From: Streptomyces sp. B3I8
GTDB lineage: Bacteria > Actinomycetota > Actinomycetes > Streptomycetales > Streptomycetaceae
Length of the DNA: 64,000 nt
Direction of reading: 5' to 3'
Assembly (NCBI RefSeq): GCF_030816915.1
Contig: NZ_JAUSYN010000002.1
Span: 434,001 to 498,000 of the forward strand
Program-made: the position numbers and the translations under genes
Shown here: positions 61,573 through 64,000 of the stretch, piece by piece
Layout of the letters: each line of letters opens with the position of its first letter
Numbering within the stretch: the stretch's first letter is position 1
Notes under the pieces: generated by a model
Seen by the model: the letters and a program-made list of their open reading frames with translations, nothing else
What the model was told of the DNA's origin: nothing
Databases searched by the model: none

Positions 61573-61617
61573 GCCGCTGTGAGCGCGGCTGCCGTGAGCG
61601 CGGCTGCCGTGAGGGCG
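61573..61617 (+). repeat. Three 15-bp direct repeats between DUF397 and XRE genes
   Basis: Units close to GCTGCCGTGAGCGCG occupy 61573-61587, 61588-61602 and 61603-61617. An ORF at 61564-61815 reads through them (VSAAAVSAAAV) but has no ribosome site or recognisable domain, so the repeat is treated as non-coding. Confidence 0.7.
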
Positions 61618-61849
61618 GCTGTCCCGCAAGCGGCCGCCGCGAGCACGGTCCCTCCCGCGTGGACCGGCGGGAAGGGCCACGGCGGGGATGCTCCGGCGAC
61701 GAGCCGGGCGCAACTGCCGGTCGGACGGCCGCACTTCGGGGAGCGTCGAAACGGAGCCGAGGCCTGTCACTTCCGGCGTCCTCCGCTGCCGGCACACCTC
61801 GGGATGCGACAATGAGGTCTCGTTCTCTGCCTGTCGACTGGGAGCCAGG

Positions 61850-62767
61850 ATGTCCTCCACGCAGCATCGCGTCTCCCGGCTGGAGACATATCTCGACCGG
61901 ACCGAGCCCGCGCCGACCCTGCTGAAGATGCTGGTCGGCGTGCAGCTCGCCGGGTTCCGCGAGGATGCCGAGCTGTCGCAGGAGCAAGCGGCGCGCGCCC
62001 TGGGGTTCAGCCCCGCCAAGCTCTCCCGCATCGAGGCGGGCAAGGGCCGCCGTCCTCCCGTCGAGGCGGACGTCCGCGCGCTGCTCGACCTGTACGAGGT
62101 CGACGAGTACGAGGCCTCGATCCTGCTGAAACTGCTGCGGCGCGCGGGCGAGCCGGGCTGGTGGCAGCGGTACGACAAGCGGCTGATGCCCGAGTGGTTC
62201 GACCGGCTGGTCGGGCTCCAGGAGGCGGCCGCCGCCATTCGTACCTTCGAGATCCAGTACGTGCCGGGGCTGCTGCAGACCCCCGCCTACACCCGCGCGA
62301 TCGTCGAACGCGGGCTGCCGACCGCGTCGGCCACCGAGGTGGAGCGCCGGGTGGAGCTGCGGACGCGCCGCAAGCGGCTGCTGGACCGCGCGGACGCGCC
62401 GCAGTTCTGGGCGGTCCTCGACGAGTCGGTCGTGCTCCGCGTCCTGGGCAGCCGCGAGATCATGCGGGACCAGCTGTTGCATCTGATCGAGATGGCCGCG
62501 CGGCCCCATGTGACCGTGCAGATCATCCCGTTGGACGTGACCCGCGCCTCCGCCCCGGCCATCCCCGTGACGTACCTCCGCTTCGGCGGCTCGCACCTGC
62601 CGGACGTCGTCTATCTGGAACACATCAAGAGCGCCAACTATCTCGAGGACCGTGACGAGACGGAGGAGTACCGGCTGGCCCTGGACCGGCTGGCCGACGA
62701 GGCGCTCGACCCCCGCCAGTCCGTGGAGCTGCTGCGCGAGACGGTGGCGAGCCGGTATCCGGCGTAG
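61850..62767 (+). CDS. XRE-family regulator with DUF5753 domain
   Basis: A GGAG site six bases upstream supports the ATG, giving 305 residues. The N-terminal HTH_31/XRE domain has LAGFREDAELSQEQAARALGFSPAKLSRIEAGKGR. The DUF5753 domain begins WWQRYDKRLMPEWFDRLVGLQEAAAAIRTFEIQYVPGLLQTPAYTRA and ends with YLEDRDETEEYRLALDRLADEALDP. Such regulators work with DUF397 proteins like that encoded upstream. Confidence 0.92.
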   Translation: MSSTQHRVSRLETYLDRTEPAPTLLKMLVGVQLAGFREDAELSQEQAARALGFSPAKLSRIEAGKGRRPPVEADVRALLDLYEVDEYEASILLKLLRRAGEPGWWQRYDKRLMPEWFDRLVGLQEAAAAIRTFEIQYVPGLLQTPAYTRAIVERGLPTASATEVERRVELRTRRKRLLDRADAPQFWAVLDESVVLRVLGSREIMRDQLLHLIEMAARPHVTVQIIPLDVTRASAPAIPVTYLRFGGSHLPDVVYLEHIKSANYLEDRDETEEYRLALDRLADEALDPRQSVELLRETVASRYPA

Positions 62768-62896
62768 CCGGGGCCGCTCCCGCGCACAGTGGTGTGCCGC
62801 GCGATGGCCTCACGCGGACTTCCTCGCGCGGAAGTGGTTCGCGCGAGGTGGGCACGGGTGCCCGACGCCCCGCGCGGGGGTGCTCGTCCGGCCGGA

Positions 62897-63715
62897 TCAG
62901 GGAACGCGGGCGACGCCGCCGAACTCGATCCACTCCCGCGTCTGCTGGCGGGGTGCCACCTCGGTGTCCGGCCGCCAGGTGGAGACCTCGACCAGACCCG
63001 GCGGGAGGATCTCCAGCCCTTCGAACAGCTCGGCCACGTCCTGCTCCTGGCGGACCCGGCCCCAGTTGCCCTGCGTCGTGGTGTCCATGAAGTCGGTGAC
63101 GTAGTCCCGTACCTCGGGGTCCTCGCTGACGAGCTGGCACATGACCATCAGGCTGCCGGGCGCGAGCCGCTCCCGCACCCGGCGGGCGAGGGCGGGCGGA
63201 CCGTCGGTGTCGCTGTCCGGTATGCAGTGCATCACCGACACGAACAGCACGCCCACCGGCTCGGAGAAGTCGATCAGCCGCTTGGTGTCCGGGTGGGAGA
63301 AGATCCCCTCGGTGTCCCGCATGTCGGCCTGGATGACGGCCGTGCGGTCGTTCTGGTCGAGCAGCGCGCGGCCGTGCACCAGCACCATCGGATCGTTGTC
63401 GACGTACACCACCCGGGACTCGGGATCGATGCCCTGGGCGACCTGGTGCACGTTGTCCTGGGTCGGCAGGCCGGACCCGTGGTCCAGGAACTGCCGGATG
63501 CCGAAGTCCTCGGCCAGTACCCGGACCACACGCTGCAGGAAGCGGCGGTTGTTCACGGCCAGCACCCGGGTGCTGGGCACGACCTTGTCGAGCTCCTCGA
63601 CCGCCGCCCGGTCCGCCGCGTAGTTGTCCTTGCCACCGAGGTAGTAGTCGTACATACGCGCGGCCGTGGGCACCGTCGCGTCGATCTCCCTGGACAACTC
63701 CCTGCCAGGCCGCAT
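62897..63715 (-). CDS. DUF574 (SAM-dependent) methyltransferase
   Basis: The ATG at 63715 is preceded by GGGGGA five bases upstream; an ATG at 63727 is the alternative. The 272-residue protein has the family opening IDATVPTAARMYDYYLGGKDNYAADR and the SAM-binding part RQFLDHGSGLPTQDNVHQVAQ with VVYVDNDPMVLVHGRALL. DUF574 methyltransferases are found mostly in actinomycetes; substrates are unknown. It converges on the XRE gene. Confidence 0.9.
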   Translation of the reverse strand: MRPGRELSREIDATVPTAARMYDYYLGGKDNYAADRAAVEELDKVVPSTRVLAVNNRRFLQRVVRVLAEDFGIRQFLDHGSGLPTQDNVHQVAQGIDPESRVVYVDNDPMVLVHGRALLDQNDRTAVIQADMRDTEGIFSHPDTKRLIDFSEPVGVLFVSVMHCIPDSDTDGPPALARRVRERLAPGSLMVMCQLVSEDPEVRDYVTDFMDTTTQGNWGRVRQEQDVAELFEGLEILPPGLVEVSTWRPDTEVAPRQQTREWIEFGGVARVP

Positions 63716-63908
63716 TGGTTCCCCCATGATCCGTGCCGCGTCAGCCCTCAGCAGCATCAGACAGTACATCCTCCGAAGCCGTCGTTCGACGGTTCCGGGG
63801 GATCCGTTCCGGCCCGTACGGCCCGGTGCGCGCCCGGGGTGCGCCGGGGACGCGTGCGTAGGAGCGTAGGCGGGGAATAGAGGAACCGGGCCGGCAGAGG
63901 GGAACGTC

Positions 63909-64000
63909 ATGGACGGGCGTGTGGTGCCGCGCCACGACCGCCGGGAGGACCGGGGGTGGCTGCGCGGCGCCCCGCCGCCCCCGTACGTGCGGTTGCTCCC
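63909..64000 (+). CDS. Start of a further gene, cut by the window end
   Basis: An ATG with GGGGAA about six bases upstream opens MDGRVVPRHDRREDRGWLRGAPPPPYVRLL, running off the window. It is divergent from the DUF574 gene. Too little is visible to name it. Confidence 0.4.
   Translation, partial: MDGRVVPRHDRREDRGWLRGAPPPPYVRLL

Noticed and set aside
61564-61815. 83-residue frame overlapping the DUF397 stop
   Set aside because: No ribosome site or domain; it is made of a 15-bp repeat and Ala-rich sequence and is best seen as non-coding.

Overview
The window looks like a chromosomal segment of a Streptomyces or a very close filamentous actinomycete. The evidence is the very high GC with strong third-position GC bias, many GTG starts, frequent ATGA/GTGA stop-start overlaps, and lineage-typical genes: a WhiB-like protein, an SsgA-like sporulation protein, the DUF397 / XRE-DUF5753 pair with a DUF574 methyltransferase, SpoIIE-type phosphatases with PAS/GAF sensors, and a FhaA-N (DUF3662) protein. 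No rRNA, tRNA or CRISPR array was seen.

Layout. 1-6.1 kb (minus): a tightly overlapping livF-livG-livH-livM-substrate-binding-protein ABC importer, then a PucR-type regulator. 6.5-12.2 kb: a Gfo/Idh/MocA oxidoreductase, a heme catalase, a small acidic protein and a FUSC membrane protein. 12.2-17.1 kb: a WYL regulator divergent from a VOC protein, a winged-helix protein, and a coupled nucleotidyltransferase-BON-metallophosphoesterase operon. 17.1-21.1 kb: a phosphatase remnant, a WhiB-like protein overlapping a methyltransferase tail to tail, a broken GNAT gene, a DUF4032 kinase-like protein and a two-domain universal stress protein. 21.4-25.0 kb: a three-gene cassette (receiver-fused thioredoxin-reductase-like flavoprotein, cyclic-nucleotide-domain histidine kinase, UBP-type zinc finger), the most interesting intact system here. 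25-30.3 kb: an F420-dependent enzyme, a PobA-like hydroxylase, a membrane pseudokinase, an SsgA-like protein and a conserved small protein. 30.4-33.6 kb (minus): an aldo/keto reductase, DUF1206, a hypothetical protein, DUF3662 and a 56-residue protein whose leader has tandem repeats. 33.9-38.4 kb: a MurR/RpiR regulator, a small conserved protein, an ANTAR-GAF-PAS-SpoIIE phosphatase and a DUF1232 protein. 38.5-42.4 kb: a spore-photoproduct-lyase-like radical SAM enzyme divergent from a small helical protein across a 36-bp palindrome, then an orphan cytochrome oxidase subunit I with a small membrane partner.

42.7-47.3 kb is an accessory island of decayed genes: the C-terminal end of a Tn554-type recombinase with a frameshifted DUF6262 partner, a lectin-like ORF, and a terpene synthase plus cytochrome P450 pair. 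The synthase has lost its catalytic middle and the P450 carries three frameshifts.

47.7-64 kb returns to ordinary chromosome: a phytoene-dehydrogenase-like oxidoreductase with SRPBCC and SDR partners, a repeat-tailed cysteine-rich protein, a PAS-GAF-SpoIIE phosphatase, a secreted beta-1,3-glucanase pair (GH16 with ricin-B, then GH64) behind a perfect LacI-type palindrome, a TetR regulator divergent from a saccharopine-dehydrogenase-like protein, a GlsB/YeaQ membrane protein, a HEAT-like protein, the DUF397/XRE pair, a DUF574 methyltransferase and the start of one more gene.

Themes are nutrient uptake and glucan degradation, redox and oxidative-stress handling, and regulation by phosphorylation typical of Streptomyces development. 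Functions are assigned by motif recognition only; no database search was run.
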